A stretch of DNA of 64,000 nucleotides from Pseudomonas frederiksbergensis (lineage in GTDB: Bacteria; Pseudomonadota; Gammaproteobacteria; Pseudomonadales; Pseudomonadaceae), in contig NZ_CP142104.1 of assembly GCF_035751725.1 (NCBI RefSeq), forward strand, positions 4,650,001 through 4,714,000. Reading direction: 5' to 3'. The translations under genes were made by a program, and so were the position numbers. The notes beneath the pieces are model-generated. The model saw only the letters and a list, made by a program, of their open reading frames with translations, made no database searches and was not told where the DNA came from. Shown here piece after piece: positions 38,802-52,234 of this stretch (position 1 is its first letter; the number at the start of each line of letters is the position of its first letter).

Positions 38802-40103
38802 TCATGGCTGCCAAATCAGTTGCCATCTGCCGTCAGCGTCCCGATCCAACATCGGGAGGTTGGCAATCCCCAGCAATTGCTCGCCCCGATACAGCAAAGG
38901 CAATCGAGCGCGAACGAACGCCGGCACGCCGTTTTCGTTGAGCAAACGCTTGAGGTCCCGGTGCCCGCGCCCCGGCAGTTCCATGACCTCGCCGCCCTGG
39001 CGATAGCGGATGCAAAGCGCTCCCGCGGGGGCTTCGCCGCGAAGGATCACCCGGCCATTGCCGGGCAGTGACAACACCTGATCAACCCGGGGCCATCCAA
39101 CGGGACCGGAAACTGGCTGCAACCAGTGGTCGGATAACCACCAGATGCGTCCGCCGCTCCGGTGCATTTCCCCATCGGCGAGACGCCAGACGGGATGGCC
39201 ATCTTCCCTGGCATCACGCAACGAGTCCCAGCCCACCCAATGGTCGCTATCGGGAAACCTCGTCACAGGCGCCAGCCAATGGCTCAGCGCATTGCGCTGG
39301 CGGGCGGGGGACAAGGCCCGCAAAGGCGCCAATTCAAGCGACCGCAGCCCGAGCCAATCGAACGCGCTGACGGTCAGGGCCCGCTCCAGGTCGATCTGCG
39401 CCAACTCATCCAGCAAGCCTTGCGCCTCGCTCAGATGCGCGGCGCTGCGGGCGAGGGTCAACGATGCATGGGGCCACTGCTCGGCGAGGACCGGAAAGAC
39501 CCGCTGGCGCAGGAAATTGCGGGCGTATCGATGATCCTCATTGGAGGGGTCATGAACCCAGCTCAAGCCATGCCGACTGGCATATGCCTCCAACTCCGCC
39601 CGGGACACATCGAGCAATGGCCGCAGCAGATGCCCCTGCCCCAAGGGACGCTGCCTCGGCATCGCCGACAAACCCCGTACCCCTGCCCCACGCAGCAAAC
39701 GGAACAACAGGGTTTCGGCCTGATCGTCGCGGTGCTGGGCAGTGAGCAGCACGTCGTTCTCTTGTGTCGCGGCAATGAAAGCCGCGTAGCGCGCGTCCCG
39801 GGCGGCGCGCTCGACGCTGGCGCCGGGCCGGACCTCCACGCAGGCCACTTGCAGCGGCACGCCCAAGGCGTCGCAGACCTGACGACAATGTTCCGGCCAC
39901 GCGTCGGCCACGGCCTGGAGGCCATGATGAACGTGGATTGCGCTTATTGGCGGCAGGGATTGGTTTTCGGCCAGGGAAACGAGCAGGTGCAGCAGGACGG
40001 TGGAGTCGAGGCCACCGGAGAAGGCGATTCGCCAGGTGGCTGCGTGGCGCCAGGGAATGAGTTGGGTCAGCAGGCGGCTTGGCAGATCGTTGCTTGCATT
40101 CAT
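38802..40103 (-). CDS. tilS: tRNA(Ile)-lysidine synthase
   Basis: From ATG 40101-40103 (MNASNDLPSRLLTQLIPWRH) the product is 433 residues. It has the PP-loop ATP site AFSGGLDSTVLLHLL, LTAQHRDDQAETLLFRLLRG, then the TilS substrate-binding and C-terminal domains. It converts C34 of tRNA-Ile to lysidine so that AUA is read as Ile. It follows accA and a REPIN. Confidence 0.95.
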   Translation of the reverse strand: MNASNDLPSRLLTQLIPWRHAATWRIAFSGGLDSTVLLHLLVSLAENQSLPPISAIHVHHGLQAVADAWPEHCRQVCDALGVPLQVACVEVRPGASVERAARDARYAAFIAATQENDVLLTAQHRDDQAETLLFRLLRGAGVRGLSAMPRQRPLGQGHLLRPLLDVSRAELEAYASRHGLSWVHDPSNEDHRYARNFLRQRVFPVLAEQWPHASLTLARSAAHLSEAQGLLDELAQIDLERALTVSAFDWLGLRSLELAPLRALSPARQRNALSHWLAPVTRFPDSDHWVGWDSLRDAREDGHPVWRLADGEMHRSGGRIWWLSDHWLQPVSGPVGWPRVDQVLSLPGNGRVILRGEAPAGALCIRYRQGGEVMELPGRGHRDLKRLLNENGVPAFVRARLPLLYRGEQLLGIANLPMLDRDADGRWQLIWQP

Positions 40104-40128
40104 GGGTTTCAGCCTTGGCACAAATCAA

Positions 40129-40220
40129 ATGTGGGAGCGGGCTTGCTCGCGAAGGCGGTAGATCAGTCAACACATGGGTTGAATGTTAAACCGCTTTCGC
40201 GAGCAAGCCCGCTCCCACAT
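40129..40220. repeat. REPIN between accA and tilS
   Basis: ATGTGGGAGCGGGCTTGCTC-GCGAA faces TTCGCGAGCAAGCCCGCTCC-CACAT across about 45 nt; the arms are near perfect. This is the best-preserved REPIN of the window. Confidence 0.9.
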
Positions 40221-40253
40221 TGGCTCCCCCCAACAGTTGGAAGCTTGGTCAGA

Positions 40254-41201
40254 TCAGAGACCGTAGCTCATCAACCGCTCATAACGACGAGCCAGCAGCG
40301 CTTCGTTGTCGAACTTCTTGAGCATCGACAGCTGCGAGCTCAGCTCAGCGCGGATCAGCGCCGCGGCTGCAGCAGGGTCGCGGTGGGCGCCGCCCACTGG
40401 CTCGTTGATCACTTTATCAACGATGCCCAGGCCCTTGAGGCGCTCGGCGGTGATGCCCATGGCTTCAGCGGCATCCGGCGCCTTCTCGGCGGTTTTCCAC
40501 AGGATCGAGGCGCAGCCTTCCGGCGAGATCACCGCGTAGGTGGAATATTGCAACATGTTCAACTGGTCGCAGACGCCAATGGCCAACGCACCGCCGGAGC
40601 CGCCTTCGCCAATCACGGTAGCGATGATCGGGGTCTTCAGGCGAGCCATGACGCGCAGGTTCCAGGCAATCGCTTCGCTCTGGTTGCGCTCTTCGGCGTC
40701 GATGCCCGGGTAGGCGCCCGGGGTGTCGATGAAGGTCAGGATCGGCATCTTGAAGCGCTCGGCCATTTCCATCAGGCGGCACGCCTTGCGGTAGCCTTCC
40801 GGACGCGGCATGCCGAAGTTGCGGCGCACTTTCTCGCGCACTTCGCGACCCTTCTGGTGACCGATCACCATCACCGGCTGGTCGTCCAGGCGGGCAACGC
40901 CGCCAACGATCGCGGCGTCATCGGAGAAGTGACGGTCGCCGTGAAGCTCATCGAACTCGGTGAAGATGTGTTCAATGTAGTCCAGGGTGTAGGGCCGACG
41001 CGGATGACGCGCCAGACGCGCGATCTGCCAGCTGGTCAGCTTGCCGAAGATATCTTCGGTCAGCGTGCGGCTCTTGTCCTGCAGCCGAGAGATTTCATCG
41101 CCGATATTCAGCGAATTGTCGTTACCGACCAAGCGCAACTCTTCGATCTTGGCTTGAAGGTCGGCGATCGGCTGTTCGAAATCTAGAAAATTCGGGTTCA
41201 T
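40254..41201 (-). CDS. accA: Acetyl-CoA carboxylase carboxyltransferase subunit alpha
   Basis: From ATG 41199-41201 ([20 protein letters not shown]) the product is 315 residues. It has the AccA blocks [40 protein letters not shown] and [13 protein letters not shown]. With AccD it moves the carboxyl group from biotin to acetyl-CoA to make malonyl-CoA. It lies 150 nt downstream of dnaE, a common neighbour. Confidence 0.97.
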   Translation of the reverse strand: MNPNFLDFEQPIADLQAKIEELRLVGNDNSLNIGDEISRLQDKSRTLTEDIFGKLTSWQIARLARHPRRPYTLDYIEHIFTEFDELHGDRHFSDDAAIVGGVARLDDQPVMVIGHQKGREVREKVRRNFGMPRPEGYRKACRLMEMAERFKMPILTFIDTPGAYPGIDAEERNQSEAIAWNLRVMARLKTPIIATVIGEGGSGGALAIGVCDQLNMLQYSTYAVISPEGCASILWKTAEKAPDAAEAMGITAERLKGLGIVDKVINEPVGGAHRDPAAAAALIRAELSSQLSMLKKFDNEALLARRYERLMSYGL

Positions 41202-41351
41202 AGGCGTCCGTCTTGGGTCGACGTCCAAGAGAGCTTGGGCCGGCCGGTTGTCTATTCGCGCCCTACCTTAAGGGAGAGGCGCGTTCAGGTCGAGATTAAA
41301 AATTCGAGTCGAGGTCAGGGGCGCTCCGGGTATGGGAGTGGCCCCTGGCCG

Positions 41352-44873
<3,522 letters not shown>

Positions 44874-44903
44874 AGTGATCCTGCGTTAAGTCATGAAAAC
44901 AAC

Positions 44904-44927
44904 AAGGCCCGGATTGTACCGGGCCTT
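44904..44927 (-). terminator. Hairpin between rnhB and dnaE
   Basis: AAGGCCCGG-ATTGTA-CCGGGCCTT is a perfect 9-bp stem. On the minus strand it is followed by GTTGTTTTC, so it may be the terminator of the lpxB-rnhB transcript or a pause site ahead of dnaE. Confidence 0.55.
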
Positions 44928-44970
44928 GGGTAAAACATCAGCCAGCAACCCATTCTCTTGAAGATTGAGC

Positions 44971-45064
44971 CCGTGGCGAGCGAGCTTGCTCCCGCTGGGC
45001 TGCCCAGCAGCCCCCTTCCTATGGGCGCTTCGCACCCAAGCGGGAGCAAGCTCCCTCGCCACGA
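44971..45064. repeat. REPIN of the GAGCGAGCTTGCTCCC type
   Basis: CCGTGGCGAGCGAGCTTGCT-CCCGCT and AGCGGGAGCAAGCTCCCTCG-CCACG are inverted arms around a GC-rich spacer that is itself foldable (GGGCTGCCCAGCAGCCC). Confidence 0.8.
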
Positions 45065-45068
45065 TGAA

Positions 45069-45722
45069 TCAGGTGAACCCCTCGCTCACGACCAACCCAT
45101 CACGAGCTTCATAAGCCAGCCGAACCGGTGCAAACGAACGCCGATGGATGGGCGTAGGCCCAAGGCGCGCCAGGGCTTCCAGATGGACGGGGGTCGGGTA
45201 GCCCTTGTGACTGCCGATGCCATAGCCCGGGTAGATCAATTCGAACGCGGCCATTTCCCGGTCACGGCTGACCTTGGCCAGGATCGAGGCCGCCGCGATG
45301 GCGGGTACCTTGCCGTCGCCCTGGATGACCGCTTCGGCGCGCATCGACAGTTTCGGACAACGATTGCCGTCGATCATCGCCAGCTTCGGCGTGATATGCA
45401 GCCCCTGCACTGCACGTTGCATGGCGAGCATGGTGGCGTGCAGGATATTGAGTTCATCGATTTCTTCGACTTCGGCCCGGGCAATGCACCAGCTCAGGGC
45501 CTTCTCGCAGATTTCTTCGTAAAGTTTTTCGCGACGGGCTTCGGTGAGTTTCTTGGAATCATCGAGGCCGAGGATCGGCCGTTTCGGATCGAGAATCACC
45601 GCGGCGGTCACCACGGCGCCGCACAAAGGCCCGCGCCCGACTTCATCGACACCGGCCACCAGCTCTTCCACTTCGGCAACCAGGTTGAAATCCAGGCCCA
45701 TCTGTAGCTTTACGTTGCTCAT
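45069..45722 (-). CDS. rnhB: Ribonuclease HII
   Basis: The 217-residue product has the RNase HII acid cluster: [34 protein letters not shown] and [10 protein letters not shown], plus the C-terminal [20 protein letters not shown]. It removes ribonucleotides from DNA. It overlaps lpxB by 4 nt, the last of the lpx run. Confidence 0.96.
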   Translation of the reverse strand: MSNVKLQMGLDFNLVAEVEELVAGVDEVGRGPLCGAVVTAAVILDPKRPILGLDDSKKLTEARREKLYEEICEKALSWCIARAEVEEIDELNILHATMLAMQRAVQGLHITPKLAMIDGNRCPKLSMRAEAVIQGDGKVPAIAAASILAKVSRDREMAAFELIYPGYGIGSHKGYPTPVHLEALARLGPTPIHRRSFAPVRLAYEARDGLVVSEGFT

Positions 45723-46849
45723 GGTTTTGCGCCGATCAGGGTCAGTACTGCGTCGGCCGCCTGATTGGAGGCATCGCGGCGCAAGGTACGATGAATTTCG
45801 TCAAAGCCCCGAGTCTGTTCCGCGCCGCCATCGATCAAGGGCGACAGCGTTCTGGCCAAAGCGTCGGCGGTCGCATCGTCTTGCAGCAGCTCGGGGACCA
45901 GCAGGCGCTGGGCCAGCAGATTGGGCAAGGAAACGTAAGGGCTCTTGACCATGCGCTTGAGAATCCAGAACGTCAGCGGCGCCAGGCGATAGGCAACCAC
46001 CATCGGGCGTTTGAACAGCAACGCCTCAAGGGTAGCAGTGCCGGATGCAATCAACACGGCGTCACAGGCCGCCAGCGCATCATGGGAACGCCCATCGAGC
46101 AACGTCACTGGCAAATCGCGACCGACCAGCAGGGCTTCAAGCTGGACGCGACGCTGCGCACTGGCACACGGCAGGACAAACCGTACACCGGGGCGCATTG
46201 CCCTCAGGCGCTCGGCGGCGTCAAAAAACAGGCCACCCAGGCGACTCACTTCGCCGCCCCGGCTGCCGGGCATCAATGCTACCAGCGGCCCATCCGGCAG
46301 GCCCAACGCCTGGCGCGCCGCTTCGCGATCGGCTTGCAGGGGAATGGTATCGGCCAGGGTATGCCCGACAAACCGCACCGGCACGCCTTTTTCTTCGTAG
46401 AAGCGGGCTTCGAATGGCAGCAGCGTCAGCATCAGGTCGCAGCCTTCGCGGATTTTCAGCACCCGCTTCTGCCGCCAGGCCCAGACAGACGGGCTGACGT
46501 AATGCACGGTCTTGATCCCGGCCTGACGCAACTTCAGTTCGATATTGAGGGTGAAATCCGGCGCATCGATGCCGATGAATACGTCCGGTTTTTCGTCGAT
46601 CAGCGTCTGGATCAGCTTCTTGCGACGAGCGAGCAGCTCGCGCAGGCGCCCGAGCACCTCCACCAGGCCCATGACCGACAGGCGTTCCATCGGGAAGTAG
46701 GATTCCATCCCTTCGGCTTGCATCAATGGCCCGCCGACCCCAATGAACTCGACTGCGGGATGCTGCGCCTTGAGCGCGCGCATCAAGCCGGCCCCCAGGA
46801 TGTCACCGGAAGCTTCACCCGCCACCAGCGCAATACGCAGATTGGCCAT
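45719..46849 (-). CDS. lpxB: Lipid-A-disaccharide synthase
   Basis: The 376-residue product has [40 protein letters not shown] and [20 protein letters not shown]. It joins UDP-diacylglucosamine and lipid X. It follows lpxA by 2 nt in the lpxD-fabZ-lpxA-lpxB operon. Confidence 0.97.
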   Translation of the reverse strand: MANLRIALVAGEASGDILGAGLMRALKAQHPAVEFIGVGGPLMQAEGMESYFPMERLSVMGLVEVLGRLRELLARRKKLIQTLIDEKPDVFIGIDAPDFTLNIELKLRQAGIKTVHYVSPSVWAWRQKRVLKIREGCDLMLTLLPFEARFYEEKGVPVRFVGHTLADTIPLQADREAARQALGLPDGPLVALMPGSRGGEVSRLGGLFFDAAERLRAMRPGVRFVLPCASAQRRVQLEALLVGRDLPVTLLDGRSHDALAACDAVLIASGTATLEALLFKRPMVVAYRLAPLTFWILKRMVKSPYVSLPNLLAQRLLVPELLQDDATADALARTLSPLIDGGAEQTRGFDEIHRTLRRDASNQAADAVLTLIGAKP

Positions 46850-46851
46850 GG

Positions 46852-47628
46852 TCAGCGAGTGATGCCGCGGGTCGAAGACTGGATCGAGTCACGGAATATC
46901 GCGACTTCCGGGAACTGCGTGGACGCTTCGGCCAGCTCGGCGAGCGCCTGTTCGACGGTCAGGCCCTGGCGGTAGACAACCTTGTAGGCGCGACGAAGCG
47001 CCGTGATCGCCTCTTCACTGAAACCACGACGGCGCATGCCTTCGAAATTCATGCTGCGCGCTTCGGCCGGGTTACCGAACACGGTGACATAGGCCGGGAC
47101 ATCCTTGCCGATGGCGGTGCCCATGCCGGAGAAACTGTGGGCGCCGATATGGCAATACTGGTGGACCAGGGTGAAACCGGACAGGATCGCCCAATCATCC
47201 ACGTGCACATGGCCGGCCAACGCCGTGTTGTTGACCAGGATGCAGTGGTTGCCGATGACGCTGTCGTGACCGATGTGGGCATAGGCCATGATCAGGTTGT
47301 GATCGCCCAGCGTCGTTTCGGAACGGTCCTGAACGGTGCCACGGTGAATCGTCACGCCTTCACGGATCACGTTGTGATCGCCGATCACCAGGCGGGTTTC
47401 TTCACCTTTGTACTTGAGATCGGGCGTGTCCTCGCCTACCGATGAAAACTGGTAGATGCGATTGTGCCTACCGATCCGGGTCGGGCCCTTGAGAATTACG
47501 TGGGGACCGATCACGGTGCCCTCGCCGATTTCCACACCTGCGCCGACGATCGACCATGGGCCAACCTCGACATCGGCGGCCAGCACGGCCGTCGGATCGA
47601 TGATTGCGCGAGGGTCAATCAAACTCAT
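46852..47628 (-). CDS. lpxA: UDP-N-acetylglucosamine acyltransferase LpxA
   Basis: The 258-residue left-handed beta-helix protein has hexapeptide repeats from residue 7 on, catalytic His in [20 protein letters not shown], and C-terminal [20 protein letters not shown]. It adds 3-hydroxyacyl to UDP-GlcNAc, the first step of lipid A. It overlaps fabZ by 4 nt. Confidence 0.97.
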   Translation of the reverse strand: MSLIDPRAIIDPTAVLAADVEVGPWSIVGAGVEIGEGTVIGPHVILKGPTRIGRHNRIYQFSSVGEDTPDLKYKGEETRLVIGDHNVIREGVTIHRGTVQDRSETTLGDHNLIMAYAHIGHDSVIGNHCILVNNTALAGHVHVDDWAILSGFTLVHQYCHIGAHSFSGMGTAIGKDVPAYVTVFGNPAEARSMNFEGMRRRGFSEEAITALRRAYKVVYRQGLTVEQALAELAEASTQFPEVAIFRDSIQSSTRGITR

Positions 47629-48065
47629 AGCTTGCGTTCCGCACAGATGATTTCAGCGGAGCAGACCGGCTTGCCGTCGACCGAAGCCTGGCATTCGAAC
47701 TTCCAGATCTGACGCTTGCAGCTGATGAACTTGGCCTCGAGGATCAACTGGTCGCCCGGGGTCACCGGCTGGCGGAAGCGCAGCTTGTCGGAGCCGACGA
47801 AGTAGTAAAGCGTGCCGTCGGCAGGCTTCACGTCGAGCATTTTGAAACCAAGGATCCCGGCAGCCTGAGCCATCGCTTCGATGATCAACACGCCCGGCAT
47901 GATTGGATGCGCGGGGAAGTGGCCATTGAAGAACGGTTCGTTGATGCTGACATTCTTGTAGGCGCGAATGCGCTTGCCTTCAACATCCAGGTCCACGACC
48001 CGATCCACCAGCAGGAACGGGTAACGGTGAGGCAGGTATTCGCGAATCTCGTTGATGTCCATCAT
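47625..48065 (-). CDS. fabZ: (3R)-hydroxyacyl-ACP dehydratase FabZ
   Basis: From ATG 48063-48065 ([20 protein letters not shown]) the product is 146 residues. It has the catalytic His in [20 protein letters not shown] and the acidic residue of the same hotdog fold. It dehydrates beta-hydroxyacyl-ACP. It competes with LpxA and LpxD for the same 3-hydroxyacyl-ACP pool, hence the shared operon. No strong Shine-Dalgarno is seen; the longer frame from 48125 lacks conservation. Confidence 0.96.
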   Translation of the reverse strand: MMDINEIREYLPHRYPFLLVDRVVDLDVEGKRIRAYKNVSINEPFFNGHFPAHPIMPGVLIIEAMAQAAGILGFKMLDVKPADGTLYYFVGSDKLRFRQPVTPGDQLILEAKFISCKRQIWKFECQASVDGKPVCSAEIICAERKL

Positions 48066-48176
48066 TTCGGGGGGAAGCCTATGTAAAGATTGGGAGCGCA
48101 CGATTGACGCGCACCCCGCTAGCAAATCAAGGAGGCCAAGGCCTAGCGGCTGTGCACACTTGATATGGAAATGGTA

Positions 48177-49232
48177 TCAGCCATCTGATGAAGCATTACC
48201 GCCAGGGGTCACGTCCCCTACACGCTTTTCCATCTGCTTGAGGCGCCGCGCGATGTCGTCGAGCTGGCGGATACGCGCCGCGCTCTTGCGCCACTCGGCA
48301 GCCGGTTGCATGGCTGTGCCGGAAGAATAGGCACCCGGCTCGGTAATCGAGTGGGTCACCATGGTCATCCCGGTCAGGAATACGTTGTCACAAATATCGA
48401 TATGACCCACCAGGCCCACGCCGCCGGCGAGCATGCAGTGCTTGCCGATCTTGGTGCTGCCGGAAATACCGACACAGGCCGCCATGGCGGTGTGGTCACC
48501 GACCTGGACGTTGTGGGCGATCTGGATCTGATTGTCGAGCTTGACGCCATTGCCGATGACGGTATCGGCCAGCGCGCCACGGTCGATGGCGGTATTGACG
48601 CCGATCTCCACGTCATCGCCAATGCTCACGCCGCCGATCTGGGCGATCTTCTGCCAGACGCCTTTCTCATTGGCGAAACCGAACCCTTCACCGCCCAACA
48701 CCGCGCCGGACTGAATCACCACCCGCTTGCCGATGCGCACATCGTGATACAGGGTCACCCGCGGCGCCAGCCAACCGCCTTCGCCGATCTCGCTGCGCGC
48801 ACCGATGAAGCAGTGCGCGCCCAGCGTCACGCCAGCGCCAATCCGGGCCGCGCCTTCGATGACGACAAAGGGACCGATACTGGCCGTGGGGTCGACAATG
48901 GCATCCGCCGCGATCACCGCACTGGGATGGATGCCTGCCGCCGACTTGGGCTTGGGATCGAACAGATGGGAAATTCGGGCATACGCCAGGTACGGATCGG
49001 CCACGACCAGCGCATCGCCAACGAACCCTTCGGCATCGCCGGCTTTGAGCAATAACGCGCCAGCCCGGCTGTCAGCCAGGTATTTGCGGTACTGGGGATT
49101 TGCCAGGAAGCTCAACTGAGCTGGGCCAGCCTCTTGCAAAGTGGCTAGCCCAGTGATTGGCTTCTCCGGGTCGCCACGCAGGGTGGCGCCGAGGAACTCG
49201 GCCAATTGGCCGAGCTTGATAGTCGCTGTCAT
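48177..49232 (-). CDS. lpxD: UDP-3-O-(3-hydroxymyristoyl)glucosamine N-acyltransferase LpxD
   Basis: The 351-residue product has the N-terminal uridine-binding domain ([20 protein letters not shown]), hexapeptide repeats, catalytic His in [20 protein letters not shown], and a C-terminal helix ([20 protein letters not shown]). It adds the second acyl chain in lipid A synthesis. skp precedes it by 3 nt and fabZ follows after 111 nt. Confidence 0.97.
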   Translation of the reverse strand: MTATIKLGQLAEFLGATLRGDPEKPITGLATLQEAGPAQLSFLANPQYRKYLADSRAGALLLKAGDAEGFVGDALVVADPYLAYARISHLFDPKPKSAAGIHPSAVIAADAIVDPTASIGPFVVIEGAARIGAGVTLGAHCFIGARSEIGEGGWLAPRVTLYHDVRIGKRVVIQSGAVLGGEGFGFANEKGVWQKIAQIGGVSIGDDVEIGVNTAIDRGALADTVIGNGVKLDNQIQIAHNVQVGDHTAMAACVGISGSTKIGKHCMLAGGVGLVGHIDICDNVFLTGMTMVTHSITEPGAYSSGTAMQPAAEWRKSAARIRQLDDIARRLKQMEKRVGDVTPGGNASSDG

Positions 49233-49235
49233 GGA

Positions 49236-49739
49236 TTACTTCAGCTGGTTCATGCGCTCGATGACCTGGCGCGTGATGTCATATTGAGGTTTGACATCGA
49301 TGACCGCACCCCGCTCGAACACCAGGTCGAAACCACCCTTCTTGATGACTTCTTCCACGGCGCTGTCGAGTTTCGGCTTGAGCTGCTTGAGCATTTCACG
49401 GTCGGCCACGGCTTTTGCTTCGTTCAGCTCCTTGGACTGGAACTGGAAGTCACGAGCCTTCTGCTTGAATTCAAGCTCCAGGCGTTCGCGCTCGCCTTGG
49501 GCCATCTTGTCGCCACCGGCCACCAGACGGTCCTGGATACCCTTCGCGCTGCTTTCCAGGCCCTTGAGCTTGGTCAGTTGCGGACCGAACTTCTTCTCGG
49601 CGTCCACGGCATATTTCTTTGCCGCGTCGGACTCCAGCAAGGCCATCTGATAGTTCAGCACGGCGATTTTCATGTCGGCAAAAGCCGGGCCTGCGACCAG
49701 CACGGTCGCCAGGAGAACCAATTGAGTCAACTTACGCAC
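49236..49739 (-). CDS. skp: Periplasmic chaperone Skp/OmpH
   Basis: The 167-residue product has a signal peptide (MRKLTQLVLLATVLVAGPAF, cut after A21) and the Skp coiled-coil arms (KFGPQLTKLKGLESSAKGIQ, GERERLELEFKQKARDFQFQ), forming the trimeric jellyfish chaperone that holds outer-membrane proteins for BamA. It lies between bamA and lpxD. Confidence 0.96.
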   Translation of the reverse strand: MRKLTQLVLLATVLVAGPAFADMKIAVLNYQMALLESDAAKKYAVDAEKKFGPQLTKLKGLESSAKGIQDRLVAGGDKMAQGERERLELEFKQKARDFQFQSKELNEAKAVADREMLKQLKPKLDSAVEEVIKKGGFDLVFERGAVIDVKPQYDITRQVIERMNQLK

Positions 49740-49784
49740 GATGTACTCCTACAAAATCCATTGTCGTTATCTTGGGTCAGACGC

Positions 49785-52160
49785 TTAGAACGTCTGGCCG
49801 AGGGAGAATTGGAACACTTGGGTTTCAGCGTCATCCGGCTTCTTGATCGGCATCGCCAACGCGAAGCTCAGCGGACCCAGCGCAGTGACCCAGGTCACGC
49901 CCACGCCGACGGAGCTCGCCAGGTTGCTGAGACTGATGTCGTTGCACTTGGTATTGGAAGTCGTACCGTTGGCGTTGGTGGTGTCATCGCAACTGGAGTC
50001 GAAGACGTTACCCACGTCCCAGAATACCGAGGTACGCAGGGAGCGCTGATCCTTGACGAACGGCATCGGGAACAGGATCTCCGCACCGCCCTGGATAAGC
50101 ACGTTACCACCGAACGGCAGCGGATCCTGGTCCGGGTCGGCAATCGTGCCCGGGTTGGTACCGCGGCTCGGCGTACTGCGCGGGCCCAGGGTGCTGTCCT
50201 TGAAGCCACGTACCGAGTTGAAACCACCGGCGTAGTAGTTCTCGTAGAACGGCAGGCCGTCGGTCGAACCGTAGCCATCGCCGTAACCCAGCTCGGTGTG
50301 CAGGCGCATGGTGTAGTTGTCGGTCAACGGCTGGAACACCTGGCCGCGATAATCGATCTTGAAGAACGACAGGTCACTGCCAGGCGTGGTGGTTTCCAGC
50401 ACCAGGCTCTGGGAGCGGCCACGGGTCGCCAGCACACCTTTGTTCAGGGTCGATTCGGACCAGCCGACAGACGCCTTGAAGTTCAGGTAGTTATCGCCTT
50501 CCTTCTCGACGAAATCGAAGATCTCGTCGACGGTGTAGCGACCGGTGTTGATCTTGTCCTGCTGAGCAGTCAAACCGAAGGTCAGGCGCGAAGTCTCGCT
50601 GATCGGATAGCCGACGTTGACGCCCGCACCCAGGCTGTCCACCGCATAGCTGGAGATGTCGGAGTCGAGTTCGTCATAGTCAGTGGTGCGATAGAAGGCG
50701 TTGTAGCCCAGGCTCACACCGTCGGCGGTCCAGTAGGGGTCCACGTAGCCGAAGTTGTAGCGGGTCTGGTATTCGCTACGGGTCAGGCCGACGCTGACCT
50801 TGTTGCCGGTACCGAGGAAGTTGTTCTGGGTGATCGAACCACCCAGGATCAGGCCCGCGCTCTGGGCGAAACCGACACTGGCGGTGATCGAGCCAGAGGC
50901 TTGTTCCTCGACGCTGTAGTTCACATCGACCTGGTCATCGACGCCCGGTACGGCCGGGGTCTCGACGTTGACTTCCTTGAAGAAGCCCAGGCGTTCCAGG
51001 CGGGTCTTGGATTGGTCGATCAGGTAGGTCGACGCCCAGCCGCCTTCCATCTGACGCATTTCACGGCGCAGCACTTCGTCCTCGGACTTGGTGTTGCCAC
51101 GGAAGTTGATGCGATTGACGTAGGCACGCTTGCCCGGGTCCACGGCGAAGGTGATGTCGACGGTATGGTCTTCATCGTGCGGCTGCGGAACACCGTTGAC
51201 GTTGGCGAAGGTGTAACCCTCGTTACCCAGGCGGCGGGTGATCAGCTCGGACGTGGTGGTCATCAGCTTACGCGAGAAAACCTGGCCCTTTTGTACCAGC
51301 AGGAGCGACTTGACCTGGTCTTCAGGCACCTTCAGGTCACCGCTGAGCTTGACATCGCGAACAGTGTATTTCTCGCCTTCGTTGACGTTGACAGTGATGT
51401 AGACGTGTTTCTTGTCTGGCGTGATGGACACCTGGGTCGAAGCGATGTCCATGTTGATGTAGCCACGGTCCAGGTAGTAGGAACGCAGGCGTTCCAGGTC
51501 ACCGGAGAGTTTTTCACGGGCGTACTTGTCGTCGTTCTTGAAGAACGACAGCCAGTTGGTGGTCTTGAGCTCGAACAGGTCGATCAGGTCTTCGTCAGGG
51601 AAAACCGTGTTGCCCACCACGTTGATGTGCTGGATGGCTGCGACGGTGCCTTCGTTGATGTTGACCTTGAGGCCGACACGGTTGCGCGGCTGCGGCACGA
51701 CTTCAGTGTCCACAGTGGCCGAGTAGCGGCCCTGGGCAACGTACTGGCGTTGCAGCTCGTTACGAACACCTTCGAGGGTGGCGCGCTGGAAGATCTCGCC
51801 TTCGGCCAGGCCGGATTGCTTGAGGCCTTTCATCAGGTCTTCAGTGGAGATCGCCTTGTTGCCCTCGATCTCGATACTGGCGACCGACGGACGCTCGACT
51901 ACCGTGATGACCAGGACATTGCCGTCACGGCCCAGCTGGATATCTTGAAAGAAGCCGGTCTTGAACAACGCACGAGTGGATTCCACCAGGCGCCGATCAT
52001 CCGCTTGCTCGCCGACGTTCAGCGGCAAGGCACCAAAGACGCTACCCGCGGAAACCCGCTGGAGGCCATTGACGCGAATATCAGAGATAGTGAAGGACTC
52101 GGCGTGAACTTCGGCGATCATCAATACGGTGAGAACCGCAGTTAGCAGCAGACGTTTCAT
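49785..52160 (-). CDS. bamA: Outer membrane protein assembly factor BamA
   Basis: From ATG 52158-52160 the 791-residue product has a signal peptide (MKRLLLTAVLTVLMIAEVHA), five POTRA domains (the first with ISDIRVNGLQRVSAGSVFGA) and a 16-strand barrel with the Omp85 signature region (YYAGGFNSVRGFKDSTLGPR) and terminal Phe (QFSLGQTF). It inserts outer-membrane proteins. It follows rseP, from which it is separated by a hairpin. Confidence 0.98.
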   Translation of the reverse strand: MKRLLLTAVLTVLMIAEVHAESFTISDIRVNGLQRVSAGSVFGALPLNVGEQADDRRLVESTRALFKTGFFQDIQLGRDGNVLVITVVERPSVASIEIEGNKAISTEDLMKGLKQSGLAEGEIFQRATLEGVRNELQRQYVAQGRYSATVDTEVVPQPRNRVGLKVNINEGTVAAIQHINVVGNTVFPDEDLIDLFELKTTNWLSFFKNDDKYAREKLSGDLERLRSYYLDRGYINMDIASTQVSITPDKKHVYITVNVNEGEKYTVRDVKLSGDLKVPEDQVKSLLLVQKGQVFSRKLMTTTSELITRRLGNEGYTFANVNGVPQPHDEDHTVDITFAVDPGKRAYVNRINFRGNTKSEDEVLRREMRQMEGGWASTYLIDQSKTRLERLGFFKEVNVETPAVPGVDDQVDVNYSVEEQASGSITASVGFAQSAGLILGGSITQNNFLGTGNKVSVGLTRSEYQTRYNFGYVDPYWTADGVSLGYNAFYRTTDYDELDSDISSYAVDSLGAGVNVGYPISETSRLTFGLTAQQDKINTGRYTVDEIFDFVEKEGDNYLNFKASVGWSESTLNKGVLATRGRSQSLVLETTTPGSDLSFFKIDYRGQVFQPLTDNYTMRLHTELGYGDGYGSTDGLPFYENYYAGGFNSVRGFKDSTLGPRSTPSRGTNPGTIADPDQDPLPFGGNVLIQGGAEILFPMPFVKDQRSLRTSVFWDVGNVFDSSCDDTTNANGTTSNTKCNDISLSNLASSVGVGVTWVTALGPLSFALAMPIKKPDDAETQVFQFSLGQTF

Positions 52161-52195
52161 GAAGTCCTTTCTTATTCCAACTGGCAATAAACAAA

Positions 52196-52214
52196 CTGCC
52201 GCAAAACGCGGCAG
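52196..52214 (-). terminator. Hairpin between rseP and bamA
   Basis: CTGCCGC-AAAAC-GCGGCAG is a 7-bp stem followed on the minus strand by TTTGTTTATT. It may reduce readthrough from rseP into bamA. Confidence 0.55.
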
Positions 52215-52234
52215 ATTCGCAATTCAGCGAAGCG

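Noticed and set aside
49206-52145. 979-codon plus-strand open frame
   Set aside because: Exact antisense of bamA and skp; the bamA frame has all domain features, the antisense has none.
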